Positions 47,348-57,134 of a stretch of 64,000 nucleotides of DNA are shown piece by piece (the stretch's first letter is position 1; the number at the start of each line of letters is the position of its first letter). The notes under the pieces were generated by a model, which worked only from the letters and a program-made list of their open reading frames with translations, had not been told where the DNA came from and searched no databases. A program made the translations under genes and the position numbers. Source of the stretch: Clostridium muellerianum (lineage in GTDB: Bacteria > Bacillota > Clostridia > Clostridiales > Clostridiaceae); assembly GCF_012926525.1 (NCBI RefSeq), contig NZ_JABBNI010000067.1, positions 124,001-188,000 of the forward strand. Reading direction: 5' to 3'.

Positions 47348-49719
47348 ATGAACTATTTAAAGAAGCTTTTAATTTAAATTCAAAGCTTGTATTTTTTCCT
47401 GTAAGACATCATAGCCCTGCATGTTCTTATCATTTAAAGAACACCATTGAGGAATATAAGCCAGATATTATATTAATTGAAGGGCCTATAGATGGAAACA
47501 GAATAAAGGATGTTTTATGTCATGAGGAGAGCAAAGCACCTTTTGCAATTTATTATTCTTATTCTGATTCAAAAGGACTTATAGATGATACTAAAGGTAA
47601 ATATAGATGTTACTATCCATTTTTAGATTATTCACCAGAGCTTGTAGCATTAAGGCTGGGGAGAGAAAGAAAAATAGAAACACAGTTTATTGACCTTTCC
47701 TACAGTGATATTTTAATAAACAGCAATGAAGGAAAAGGCCTTTTGAAAAAACAGGATAAATTAAACTACAATGATGATTATTTTTTAGAAAGAAGTAAAT
47801 TTTTAAAAAGCATTTGTGAAAAGGAAGGCTGCAGAAACTTTAATGAGCTCTGGGAAAAGTTATTTGAAATTCAAGGACTTAATATAAGCAAAGAAAAGTT
47901 TGTATATAATTTACTTTCCTACTGTTATTTTTCAAGAGCTTACAGTAAAGAAGAAGAGCTTATAGAAGAAGGCTGCTTGGCAAGAGAAGTTTTTATGACT
48001 TCTAAAATACAGGAAGTTCTTAAAAGTTATAATAAAATTTTAGTTGTTACAGGAGGCTTCCACACTTCAGGGATAATTGAAATTTTAGATAAGGATAATA
48101 AAATGAAGCTTTCTAAAATTGATGAAAAGGATAAGGGAGTATATGTTATGCCTTATTCTATGGAGGCAGCAGATCAATTAAATGGATATGCTAGCGGAAT
48201 GCCATTCCCTAATTTTTATGAAGGAATATGGAATAACATAGAGGAAAAGTGTGAAACTTCTTACAATAACTCTGTACTTTCAAATATCATTGAAAGTGGT
48301 AAAAAGGTAAGAAAAAATGATGGATGTCTTTCCACTTTTGATGAAATATGTGCCTTTGATATGTGTAGAGGACTTGCCAGCTTAAGGGGAAAATCCCAAA
48401 TAGGAGTTTATGAACTTATAGATGCTGTAACTTCTTCATTTATAAAAGGTGATTTAAATATATCTACAGAAGAACCATTAAAAATTTTGTATAAACAGCT
48501 TACAGGTAATAAAATTGGCAAGCTTTGTGACTTAGCTGATGTACCACCTCTTGTAAATGACTTTAAAGATAGTTGTTCAAAATTCAAATTAAAGATAAAT
48601 ACAACTATAGGTCAGGAAATTATTCTTGAAATATTCTCATCTAAAAGACATAGAGAAATAAGCTGCCTTATGCATAGAATGAAGTTTATGGATACTAACT
48701 TTTGTAACCTTTTAAAGGGTCCTAATATTTTACTTAAAAAAAATGTGAATTTAATAAGGGAAACCTGGAATTATAAATGGAGTACTTCTGTGGACTCCAT
48801 TCTCATTGAAAACTCAGTTTATGGAGGAACCTTAAAGGAAGCTTGTACTTCGCTCATAAAAAAGGAAATATCCGAAAATGTAAAAAATTCATCTAGTATT
48901 TCTAAAATACTGGTGCAGGCATTTAACATGGGACTGGATGAAATATTTAATTTCACCATAAATTCATTAAAAAAGAATATTACAGAGGATGGAAGCTTTT
49001 ACTCATTAGTGGAATGTTTATATTATTTAAATCACATTTATGGAGTAAGAGAATTGTATTTAATGGATTGTATGAATGAAATAAAAAATATGATCTTTTA
49101 TGCTTACAGTAAAATATGTATATTGATTTCAGACATAAGTTCCATTAATGAAGAAGAGACTATAAAGTCAGTAAATTGTTTAAAGGAAGTATTTAATATT
49201 GTGCTTAATAGGGAAATTAAACTTGACGGTACTCTTTTTAAAGAAGCATTATTTTCACTTTTAAGAAAAGATTCTTTAAATACTGGAATTGAAGGGGCTG
49301 TATATGGAATATTATATGGATTTGGTGAAATGGAAGTAAATAAAATAGCAAAGACTTTAGAAGGATATATTATGGGAACCAAAGATGAAGCTTTAAAAGC
49401 ACCTTTATTTCTAAATGGATTATTTTCAGCAGCTAGGGATTTAATTTTTGTGGAGAATTCTATTTTAAAATCCATTGATAAATTTGTAGGTGATGTTTCA
49501 GAAGAAGAGTTTATAAGAATTGTTCCAAATCTTAGACTTGCTTTCAGCTATTTTATACCAAGAGAAATAGATGAAATAGGTGAAAGAGTAGCACAAGCTT
49601 ATGGAACCTCAAAAGGTCATTTTGATGAACTAGTAACTGTTTCGCCTGAAATTTTGAAGTTTGGAGAGGAAATTGATAAATATGCAGTTAGTAAAATGAA
49701 GCAGGAGGGCATAGTTTAG
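47308..49719 (+). CDS. DUF5682 protein (YehM-like)
   Basis: 803 aa from the ATG at 47308 (GGTGG upstream); an in-frame ATG at 47335 is the alternative. N-terminal FFPVRHHSPACSYHL (Arg33, His34, His35), LIEGP (about 57-61) and VTGGFHTSG (His252) form a set of His/Glu motifs spaced like those of TraB/TIKI/ChaN-type metallo-proteins; this relation is my inference. The C-terminal 550 residues are helical. Overlaps both neighbours, so expression is tightly coupled with the MoxR and VWA genes. Confidence 0.88.
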   Translation: MGEILRSKEMDKIDELFKEAFNLNSKLVFFPVRHHSPACSYHLKNTIEEYKPDIILIEGPIDGNRIKDVLCHEESKAPFAIYYSYSDSKGLIDDTKGKYRCYYPFLDYSPELVALRLGRERKIETQFIDLSYSDILINSNEGKGLLKKQDKLNYNDDYFLERSKFLKSICEKEGCRNFNELWEKLFEIQGLNISKEKFVYNLLSYCYFSRAYSKEEELIEEGCLAREVFMTSKIQEVLKSYNKILVVTGGFHTSGIIEILDKDNKMKLSKIDEKDKGVYVMPYSMEAADQLNGYASGMPFPNFYEGIWNNIEEKCETSYNNSVLSNIIESGKKVRKNDGCLSTFDEICAFDMCRGLASLRGKSQIGVYELIDAVTSSFIKGDLNISTEEPLKILYKQLTGNKIGKLCDLADVPPLVNDFKDSCSKFKLKINTTIGQEIILEIFSSKRHREISCLMHRMKFMDTNFCNLLKGPNILLKKNVNLIRETWNYKWSTSVDSILIENSVYGGTLKEACTSLIKKEISENVKNSSSISKILVQAFNMGLDEIFNFTINSLKKNITEDGSFYSLVECLYYLNHIYGVRELYLMDCMNEIKNMIFYAYSKICILISDISSINEEETIKSVNCLKEVFNIVLNREIKLDGTLFKEALFSLLRKDSLNTGIEGAVYGILYGFGEMEVNKIAKTLEGYIMGTKDEALKAPLFLNGLFSAARDLIFVENSILKSIDKFVGDVSEEEFIRIVPNLRLAFSYFIPREIDEIGERVAQAYGTSKGHFDELVTVSPEILKFGEEIDKYAVSKMKQEGIV

Positions 49720-50843
49720 TGAGCAATATAAATAGATGGAGATTAATACTTGGAAAATATGCAGAAAATCAAATTTCCTTTGAAAGTGGTGATTCAAGTG
49801 TTAATTATATGGATATGGACGATTTGTTAGATTTTTTATATTCCAGAGAATACAGCGAAAAAGATGGTGTAAGAAGAAATAAGGGTCAAGGTAGTTCATC
49901 AGCTTCAGATTTAACTGTGCCAAAGTGGATAACTAAGATAAGAAAACTTTTTCCAAAGGAAACTGTTGAAGTCCTTGAAAAGCATGCTATTGAAAAATAT
50001 AATCTTACAGAGCTTTTAACAGATAAAGAAGTTCTTAAGAAGCTGGAACCTAATAAGGAACTTTTAAAAAACATACTGCAGATGAAGCACCTTATGAAGG
50101 GTGAAGTTTTAAATACTGCAAAGAACATTGTAAAAAACATTGCAGAGCAAATAACCAAAGAACTTGAAAATGATGTTAAGAAGTCCATTACAGGAAGGAT
50201 AAATAAAAATAAATCCTCTATAATTAAATGTTCAAGAAACATAGACTTTAAGAAAACTATAAAGAGAAATTTAAAAAATTACGATTTAAATGAAAACAAA
50301 ATTATTGTAGATAAAATATATTTCAATGAAAGAGTTAAAAAATTTAATCCCTGGAATGTGGTAATTGCAGTGGATGAAAGTGGTTCCATGCTTGATTCTG
50401 TAATTCACAGTGCCATAATGGCCGGAATATTTGCAAAGCTTCCAATGCTTAAAACAAATCTTGTTATATTTGATACAGAAGTAGTGGATTTAACTGGATA
50501 CATTGATGATCCGGTGGAAACGCTTATGAGTGTACAGCTTGGTGGTGGTACTAATATAAGTAAGGCTTTAACCTATTGTGAAGGCTTAATTGAAAATCCA
50601 CATAGAACTATAGTTATTTTAGTTACGGATTTATATGAAGGAGGAGGTTATGGAAATATGTATGCTAGAGCAAAATCCATTGTTGAAAGTGGAGCAAAGT
50701 TAATTGTACTCACAGCACTGGATATGGAAGCATCACCTTCATATGATAAAAATGCTGGATTAAAAATGGCTTCTCTTGGAGCAGAAGTTGCAGCAATGAC
50801 ACCGGGGGGGTTATCAGATTGGATAGCAAAGATAATTTCTTAG
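49719..50843 (+). CDS. VWA domain protein (YehP-like)
   Basis: 374 aa from a GTG that shares one base with the DUF5682 stop (TAGTG), ribosome site AGGAGGG. The N-terminal 200 residues are helical and charged. The VWA domain follows, with a complete MIDAS: DESGS (Asp219, Ser221, Ser223), Thr278 in GGGTNI and Asp304 in VTDLYEGG. MIDAS domains bind a metal and a protein ligand; with MoxR they act as substrate adaptor. No membrane segment or signal peptide, so cytosolic. Confidence 0.92.
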   Translation: MSNINRWRLILGKYAENQISFESGDSSVNYMDMDDLLDFLYSREYSEKDGVRRNKGQGSSSASDLTVPKWITKIRKLFPKETVEVLEKHAIEKYNLTELLTDKEVLKKLEPNKELLKNILQMKHLMKGEVLNTAKNIVKNIAEQITKELENDVKKSITGRINKNKSSIIKCSRNIDFKKTIKRNLKNYDLNENKIIVDKIYFNERVKKFNPWNVVIAVDESGSMLDSVIHSAIMAGIFAKLPMLKTNLVIFDTEVVDLTGYIDDPVETLMSVQLGGGTNISKALTYCEGLIENPHRTIVILVTDLYEGGGYGNMYARAKSIVESGAKLIVLTALDMEASPSYDKNAGLKMASLGAEVAAMTPGGLSDWIAKIIS

Positions 50844-52498
50844 AATCCTTTGGAAAATTCATTAAAACTATTGATAAAGAATATCTTATAGGAATAAGCA
50901 ATAAGGGTGTTACAAATAGGGCAGAAAAGGATTTAGCTAAAGTTTCAAATATTGAATATGAAACAAAAGATGAAGGTATTGAATTTAAAATTGATGATAT
51001 AACTTGTTTTATAAGTGAAGACATTCAAAAATATCAATGCAGCTGTCCTTCAAGAAGTATATGCAAGCATGTTATTATGTGCTATTTATATTTAATTGAA
51101 AACCAAAAAGAAATATTTAAATTAGAAAATAGTGAAGGTGAATGTAAGGAAGCCAAGGAAGAATTTTTAAAATTAAAAGAGTTTAAAATAGAGGATATAA
51201 AAAAGGAAATAGGAGAAAAAAACTTAGAAAATATAGTAAAAAGAGTAGAATACGGAATAAACTTTACAATAAAAGAAGGCTCTATTATAGAAGTGAATTT
51301 TAAGGATGAAGATATATTAGTCAAGCTTTTAGATGATATAGAAAACTCAATTTGCAGCTGCAAGTCAAAAGAACTTTGTACACATAAAGCTGAAGCTTTA
51401 ATTTTATATAAGCTTGAAAAGGGATATTTGACCTTTGAAAAACTCAAGGATTTTACTGTAAGTGAGATGCTTTTTAATAGAGAGGAAATGAAAAAGGCAG
51501 CAGTAAAGTTAAGACAGAACATTGAAGATATATTTATAACAGGTCTTTCAAGAACCCCTGTAACAGTTTTGGACAAGCTAAACAGTATTGCAGTTATATG
51601 TCATAATTATGAGCTGCCTAATTTTGAAAAAAGTATAAGGGATATAAGAGCGGAATTTTTACTTTATTTTAATAAAAATGCTTCTTTTACTGCAAAAAAT
51701 CTGTTAAATAAACTAACTAATATTTATACCAGGACAACTGCACTGGAAAATATAGAAGATTTAAATAAATTGGGTTCATTAGTTGGCGAATTTAAAAGTT
51801 CTTATTATGAAATTCCGCCCATAGAACTTTGCGGTTTTGGAGCTGAAAAGTGGAAGAGTAAATCAGGTTATGAAGGAATTACTTATTATTTTTTAGAAAA
51901 TAAAAGAAAGCAAATTTATACCTATACTCATGCATTACCTACATACTATGATAATGTGAAAGTTAGAAGAAATTTTAATGAAGCTGCACCTTGGGAACTA
52001 AATTGTGGTGTACAGGAATTGTCTAAAATAACCTTTAAGCTTGTTCATGGCAAAGTAAATTCTAGGAATAGAATTTCTTCCAGTAGTGAATCAAAGGGAA
52101 CAATTATAGATAAAAGTTATTTTACAAAATTAAATGCAGAAAAATTTACTTATGACAACTGGCAGCAGCTTTTAGAAAAGATATTTTTAAATGACAATGA
52201 GAAAAATGAAAATTATAACTTAGTATTTTTAAATATAAATGAATTTGGAGAGCCTAATTTTGATAATGTAACTCAAGAGTTTTCACTCCCAATATACGAT
52301 AAGGAAAATAATCTCTGCAAAATACTTGTTAAATTTTCTAGTGAAAGCAAAAATCTTATAAGAACTTTGGAAAGATTAGTGAAATATAAAAAGACTCATT
52401 TATTTATGGGAAGGGTTTATATAGATAAAGAAAAGCTTATGTTTTATCCAATTAGCTATTATGATGATGCAGGAGAAGTGGAAAACTTAACGGTATAA
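50819..52498 (+). CDS. Tandem SWIM zinc-finger protein (YehQ-like)
   Basis: 559 aa from a TTG at 50819 placed eight bases after a G7 run, overlapping the VWA gene by 25 bases. Two SWIM fingers with the same spacing, CxCx5CxH: C74, C76, C82, H84 (CSCPSRSICKH) and C179, C181, C187, H189 (CSCKSKELCTH). SWIM fingers bind DNA or protein. The remaining 370 residues match no family I can name. Fourth gene in the coupled run. Confidence 0.88.
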   Translation: MDSKDNFLESFGKFIKTIDKEYLIGISNKGVTNRAEKDLAKVSNIEYETKDEGIEFKIDDITCFISEDIQKYQCSCPSRSICKHVIMCYLYLIENQKEIFKLENSEGECKEAKEEFLKLKEFKIEDIKKEIGEKNLENIVKRVEYGINFTIKEGSIIEVNFKDEDILVKLLDDIENSICSCKSKELCTHKAEALILYKLEKGYLTFEKLKDFTVSEMLFNREEMKKAAVKLRQNIEDIFITGLSRTPVTVLDKLNSIAVICHNYELPNFEKSIRDIRAEFLLYFNKNASFTAKNLLNKLTNIYTRTTALENIEDLNKLGSLVGEFKSSYYEIPPIELCGFGAEKWKSKSGYEGITYYFLENKRKQIYTYTHALPTYYDNVKVRRNFNEAAPWELNCGVQELSKITFKLVHGKVNSRNRISSSSESKGTIIDKSYFTKLNAEKFTYDNWQQLLEKIFLNDNEKNENYNLVFLNINEFGEPNFDNVTQEFSLPIYDKENNLCKILVKFSSESKNLIRTLERLVKYKKTHLFMGRVYIDKEKLMFYPISYYDDAGEVENLTV

Positions 52499-52563
52499 GG
52501 CAAGAGGTTTGTGGAGATATAAATTTTTACTTGATATAAGCATAATGCAATGTAACTTTTTTC

Positions 52564-52663
52564 AGAGGACAATTGACAGAGGACATAGGACAGTGAAGGT
52601 GAGTTTTCTTCCTTACGTCAGAAAACTAATTTGTTTTTAAGCTTGTTTTGCTAAAGCAAAACA
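52564..52663 (+). repeat. Dispersed hairpin repeat, copy 2
   Basis: AGAGGACAATTGACAGAGGA then ACAGTGAAGGTG, hairpin AGTTTTC/GAAAACT, then a TTTTGCTAAAGCAAAA hairpin. Same order as 2078-2165. It forms the left half of an inverted pair with 52758-52826. Confidence 0.75.
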
Positions 52664-52757
52664 TCGATTAAGCAGGCAACTAAAATTTATAATTTTCAGA
52701 TGATCACTTATTCAGATAGTACTATTGAGAAATAGAAGAATGAGTTCCTTTTTATTA

Positions 52758-52826
52758 AAGATTTTTCGTAGTGTAACGGAGAAAAATCCTCCTTCACTGT
52801 CCTTTGTCAATTGTCCTCTGTCCTCT
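52758..52826 (-). repeat. Dispersed hairpin repeat, copy 3 (inverted, partial)
   Basis: On the minus strand it reads AGAGGACAGAGGACAATTGA, then AGGACAGTGAAGG and a hairpin with arms GATTTTTC and GAAAAATC. The arms differ from copies 1 and 2 but still pair. With copy 2 it encloses about 95 bases in the SWIM to 107-aa-gene intergenic region. The rest of 52499-52918 holds no gene. Confidence 0.7.
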
Positions 52827-52918
52827 AAAAAGAAGACTGCTTCGCAATATTTTTAAACTATGAAAATTGAGTTAAGTATTATGCAAAATTTAAATTTCAT
52901 TATTCGGTGGTGATATAT

Positions 52919-53242
52919 ATGAATGAAAAGGAAGAAATACTTGAAATATTAAAGGAAGTTGAAAAAACTTTACAGGAAGTTTTTTTTAGCGGATTTAATT
53001 CACCAGGTGATTTTACTTTAAACGAATTTTCAAGGTTAAGTTTACTCATGGAAAGTTGTGGAATGAGCTATGGTGCAAAGAAGCTAAAAAGCATACATGA
53101 TAAACTTTCAATCAAAAGGCACAGCTTTGATTTTGATTATGAAGAAACTGTGAGAAATTATTCAGAGTTAAATGAGTATTGTCTAATTTGTAGCAAAAAA
53201 TTACATATGTTAAACCTAAAAGACAAAATAGCAAAGCTTTGA
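52919..53242 (+). CDS. Small helical protein inside the yeh-like cluster
   Basis: 107 aa from the ATG at 52919 (GGTGGTGAT just upstream). All-helical look, with MNEKEEILEILKEVEKTLQEV (key part EEILEILKEVEKTLQEV), FSRLSLLMESCGMSYGAKKL and four Cys residues (Cys near 60 in the middle, two near CLIC). I do not recognise the family. E. coli has a protein of similar size, YehK, between yehI and yehL, but I cannot compare sequences. Position between the SWIM and DUF4132 genes suggests a partner of that system. Confidence 0.7.
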   Translation: MNEKEEILEILKEVEKTLQEVFFSGFNSPGDFTLNEFSRLSLLMESCGMSYGAKKLKSIHDKLSIKRHSFDFDYEETVRNYSELNEYCLICSKKLHMLNLKDKIAKL

Positions 53243-53352
53243 TAATTGATAGTAGGTAAAATTTAAGTACGTTTTGAAGTGAACATTGTATTTTAAAAGA
53301 CAGTTTTTAATTATTGCAGTGAAAGCTATATATGAAATGGAGATGACGTTTT

Positions 53353-56300
53353 ATGAATATGAAAGAACACTTATTAAATAGAATAATGGATGCACTTGAA
53401 GAACTTAATGTATCTGAAAATGTTATAGATGAATTAGAAGATTACCTTGAAGATGCAGTGGATGAAAATGAATTTTTAAATATATTACCTGACATAAAAT
53501 TTTATTCAATTTCAGATGACAACATTAAAAAAACTGTTCATGCACTTAGTTCCATAAAGAAATATAAGAATAATGACTATATGAGAAAGTATATAAATAT
53601 GCTATTTAAAATGGGTGGTCCAAGTGCCAGCCTTATAGTAAATAGAGCTTATTATTGGTTTTCAGAATACAATGCAAAGGAATTTATAGCTGCAGGAATT
53701 GAAAAATATATAGTATTAATACTTTATATAGAACCTTTAACCTACAACTTTAATAGATTGGAAAGTAAAAATTTTAAAATAATATATGATATATGCAGTG
53801 AAAATCCTGAAGCTCTAGTTAAAGCAGCTGATTTAGTAAATGTAAATCAAAAAATGCTGTTTTATTCAATATATTGCAACTGTAAAATGGTAAAAAGAGA
53901 TGATACACATAAGGAGCTTTTAAAAGCTGTAGAAGATGATTTTACAGATTCTATAGATAACCTTTATGAAAATAAGATGCCAGAGGAGTTAGTTAAGAAA
54001 ATTCAAGACTTTATAAATAAAAATGATTATAAATTACTTGAAAGTATTATAGATAAGGTTAAAACATATAGATTCAATGATTATTTGTTTAAATTTTTAA
54101 TAGGACTTTCAGCATTAAATGCAGATAAATCTTCAATTTTAAAGAAAATTTTTCAATTATTCACAAGGGTAGATTTTAGATTCTCTTTAAACTCAGCCTA
54201 TAGCATTATGTCTGTAACAAGCTGTTATTCTAATACAGTAAATAATTTTGATACGATATTTGAAATACCTTCAAAATACCATATTGCGTGGTATGCAGAA
54301 AAGTTTTCAGAAAATGAAAATGCAGCAAAAGTGTTAAATGAAAAGCTTAAAAAAGATAAAAAGCCTTTTGAAGATGCCATAGATTTGTGTGAAGGTACTG
54401 CAAAAAATTATTTAATTTCATTTATGCTTGATGATGATAAAAAATTGGATTATATAAAAAGCCTTGAGAATAACTGTGTAAATGTATTTTCAAAAATTCT
54501 TAGAGAAGATAAGGTAGATGAAGGGAACATAAGTATAGTAGAATCATTTTTATATGGAACGAGTTCCTTTGAAGAAGTAAAAAATACTTTTTATTCAATA
54601 ACCCATGAGGAAACATATTATTGGAGAGTAAATAATGAACTTATAGATCTACTTTCTATTTTGTGTAAGAAAATAGGAGATAATGTTGATATATATGAGC
54701 GTTCAATTGTAGTTTTATCTGCACTTAAATATCAAAGATATATTTTAAGACTTGCATCTATGTATGATAAACATAGTGGCAATTGTTACGGTAAAGAAAA
54801 ATTTCAGAGCATATTTGATATTTTAAGGAAATATAATGTATCCGTAACTGCAAAAATGGAGCTTATTGATAAAATACTAAATAATTATGATTATGAAAAT
54901 AGAATAGCAAGTGCAATGGCTGTTGTTTTAAAAGACATTGTAGTACAAGATGGGGATAAAGTTATACAAAATATAAAAAATGTTTCAGCAGATGTTAGAT
55001 GTATATTTATAGAATATATATTTAAAATTAAGTCAGAGGACAACGTAAAAGCAATTTTTGATCAGTTTGGTGACAGTTCAAAAAAAGTTAAGGAAAAAAT
55101 TATAGAACTGTTTACAAATGATTTAAATAATATTTCTTATATGGATAATATGCTAAGTAAGTTAAAGGCTCAAAAACAGGGTGAAAGAGAAGTTGCCATA
55201 AAAATATTGTCAAAATGGCATGACAAAAATATTAGCGAGGAAAGAAGGAAGCTTATTAAGGATTCTTTAAGTCATGCTTTAGAAGCTGAAAAAAGTCAAA
55301 AGATAAGAACTTTACTTATGGAAGTTTTAGGTATTGAACAAGAAGGTGAAGAAAAAGAATTAAAGGATGATGATTTGATTAAAAATTTATTAAAAGGCAA
55401 CAAGAAAAAGTCACTTTCATGGCTTGAATTTGAATCATTGTCAAAGGTTAGATTAAAGGAAAACAATAATTATTGTGAAGAGGAATATTTAAAAGCTATT
55501 CTACTTTGTTATTCGGCATCTAGCAATATAGGAATAAGTGTAGATGGAGATAGATTTGCAGAAAAATTAAATGAATCTGATATGAAGTTATTTGCAAATG
55601 AAGTTTTTGATAGATGGTTTGAAAAAGGTGCTGAATCCAAAAAGAGATGGGTACTTGGATTTTCAGCAATTCACGGTGGAGATGAAATTGTTGTAAAATT
55701 AGAAAAGGATATAAATAACTGGGCTAAAAATTCAAGAGGGGCAATAGCCAGTGAAGCTGTAAAAGCTCTTGCTTTAAATGGAAGTTCTAGTGCACTTTTA
55801 ATAGTTGATGGTATTTCAAGAAAGTTCAAGTATAAACAGGTAAAGAAGGCAGCCTCAGAAGCTCTTGATTTTGCTGCAGAGCAAATGGGAGTAGACAGAG
55901 AAGAACTTTCTGATAAGATTGTGCCAAATTTAGGCTTTGATATAAATGGTGAAAGAATATTTGATTATGGAAGTAGAAAATTTACTGTAAATCTTACACC
56001 TGATCTTTCTATTGAAGTATATGATGAAAATAAAAAGAAGCTTAAAAATTTACCTTCTCCGGGTAAAAGAGATGATGAAGAAAAGGCTAAAGAAGCACAT
56101 AGTGAGTTTAAAACCTTTAAGAAGCAGTTAAAGACAACAGTTTCAATACAAACTACAAGAATGGATTTAGCACTTTCTAATGATAGAAAATGGACAAAGA
56201 GTGCATGGATGAACTTATTTGTTGAAAATCCAATTATGCATCAATTTGCCATAGGACTTATTTGGGGAACATATAAGGCTTCAAAGCTAGTAGATACATT

Positions 56301-56928
56301 TAGATATATGGAAGATGGAAGCTTTAATACCAAGGATGAAGATGAATTTGAAATGCTAGATGATTGCAGTATAGGACTTGTACATCCACTTGAGCTTAAT
56401 GATGAAGATTTAGCACTTTGGAAGGAGCAGCTTGAAAATTATGAAATTGTACAACCTATAGAACAGCTCAATAGAAAGACATTTGCTTTAACAGAAAAAG
56501 AAAAGAGCATGAAGTATGTAGATAGATTTGGTGGAAAAATTGTAAATGGACTTTCACTTGCAGGTAAGCTAATGAGCTATGGATGGTATAGAGGATCAGT
56601 TCAAGATGCAGGTGGGTATTATGAATTGTATAAGGAAGACAAGAATTTAGGAATAGGGGTAGAATTGAGATTTGAAGGTTTATATGTGGGAGATGAAAAT
56701 GAAGACACCACAATTTATATTTTAAGATTTTATAATGCAGGTACAGTGGATAGAGGAAGCTATATATATGATGAAATAAAAGAAGAACATTTACTTTCTT
56801 TAAGTAAGGTTCCAGAGAAGTATTTTAGTGAAACATTATATCAAGTTGATAATGCACTTTCATCAAGTACAACAGTAAATGAAAATTGGAGAAAAGAAAT
56901 TAAGCTTGATTCAAATGGAGTTTATTAA
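53353..56928 (+). CDS. DUF4132 protein (YehI/MolR-like)
   Basis: 1191 aa. Residues 1-860 are helical; 540-860 look like HEAT-type repeats (SADVRCIFIEYIFKI, REVAIKILSKWHDK, SEAVKALALNGSSSALLIV). The last 320 residues are the DUF4132 core: LALSNDRKWTKSAWMNLFVE, MHQFAIGLIWGTY, GLVHPLELNDEDLALWKEQL and QPIEQLNRKTF. Unlike E. coli YehI it has no N-terminal WGR domain. Molecular role unknown; it may be the substrate or effector of the MoxR-VWA pair. Separated from the upstream genes by the repeat region but in the same direction. Confidence 0.88.
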   Translation: MNMKEHLLNRIMDALEELNVSENVIDELEDYLEDAVDENEFLNILPDIKFYSISDDNIKKTVHALSSIKKYKNNDYMRKYINMLFKMGGPSASLIVNRAYYWFSEYNAKEFIAAGIEKYIVLILYIEPLTYNFNRLESKNFKIIYDICSENPEALVKAADLVNVNQKMLFYSIYCNCKMVKRDDTHKELLKAVEDDFTDSIDNLYENKMPEELVKKIQDFINKNDYKLLESIIDKVKTYRFNDYLFKFLIGLSALNADKSSILKKIFQLFTRVDFRFSLNSAYSIMSVTSCYSNTVNNFDTIFEIPSKYHIAWYAEKFSENENAAKVLNEKLKKDKKPFEDAIDLCEGTAKNYLISFMLDDDKKLDYIKSLENNCVNVFSKILREDKVDEGNISIVESFLYGTSSFEEVKNTFYSITHEETYYWRVNNELIDLLSILCKKIGDNVDIYERSIVVLSALKYQRYILRLASMYDKHSGNCYGKEKFQSIFDILRKYNVSVTAKMELIDKILNNYDYENRIASAMAVVLKDIVVQDGDKVIQNIKNVSADVRCIFIEYIFKIKSEDNVKAIFDQFGDSSKKVKEKIIELFTNDLNNISYMDNMLSKLKAQKQGEREVAIKILSKWHDKNISEERRKLIKDSLSHALEAEKSQKIRTLLMEVLGIEQEGEEKELKDDDLIKNLLKGNKKKSLSWLEFESLSKVRLKENNNYCEEEYLKAILLCYSASSNIGISVDGDRFAEKLNESDMKLFANEVFDRWFEKGAESKKRWVLGFSAIHGGDEIVVKLEKDINNWAKNSRGAIASEAVKALALNGSSSALLIVDGISRKFKYKQVKKAASEALDFAAEQMGVDREELSDKIVPNLGFDINGERIFDYGSRKFTVNLTPDLSIEVYDENKKKLKNLPSPGKRDDEEKAKEAHSEFKTFKKQLKTTVSIQTTRMDLALSNDRKWTKSAWMNLFVENPIMHQFAIGLIWGTYKASKLVDTFRYMEDGSFNTKDEDEFEMLDDCSIGLVHPLELNDEDLALWKEQLENYEIVQPIEQLNRKTFALTEKEKSMKYVDRFGGKIVNGLSLAGKLMSYGWYRGSVQDAGGYYELYKEDKNLGIGVELRFEGLYVGDENEDTTIYILRFYNAGTVDRGSYIYDEIKEEHLLSLSKVPEKYFSETLYQVDNALSSSTTVNENWRKEIKLDSNGVY

Positions 56929-56942
56929 ATTCTAAGGAAAAG

Positions 56943-56975
56943 CTGGTAAAATGCAATTTAAGTATTTTGCCAGTT
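56943..56975 (+). terminator. Terminator-like hairpin after the DUF4132 gene
   Basis: CTGGTAAAATGC pairs with GTATTTTGCCAG around AATTTAA. The hairpin resembles the one inserted in RNA copy B (GTAAAATGCC/GGCATTTTAC), with the same AAAAGCT flank. Confidence 0.65.
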
Positions 56976-57134
56976 TCAACATTATAGAATACCTTGTTTA
57001 GAGATATACTTCTTCTTATTTAAGATTAAAAATTATGAGTATTAAAGTGGTATAAGATAAATGCTCAGTAATTTCATTTCTTAGTATTAAGAATTATATA
57101 TAAATAAAAAAGATTATGAGGAGGTTTGGATGCA

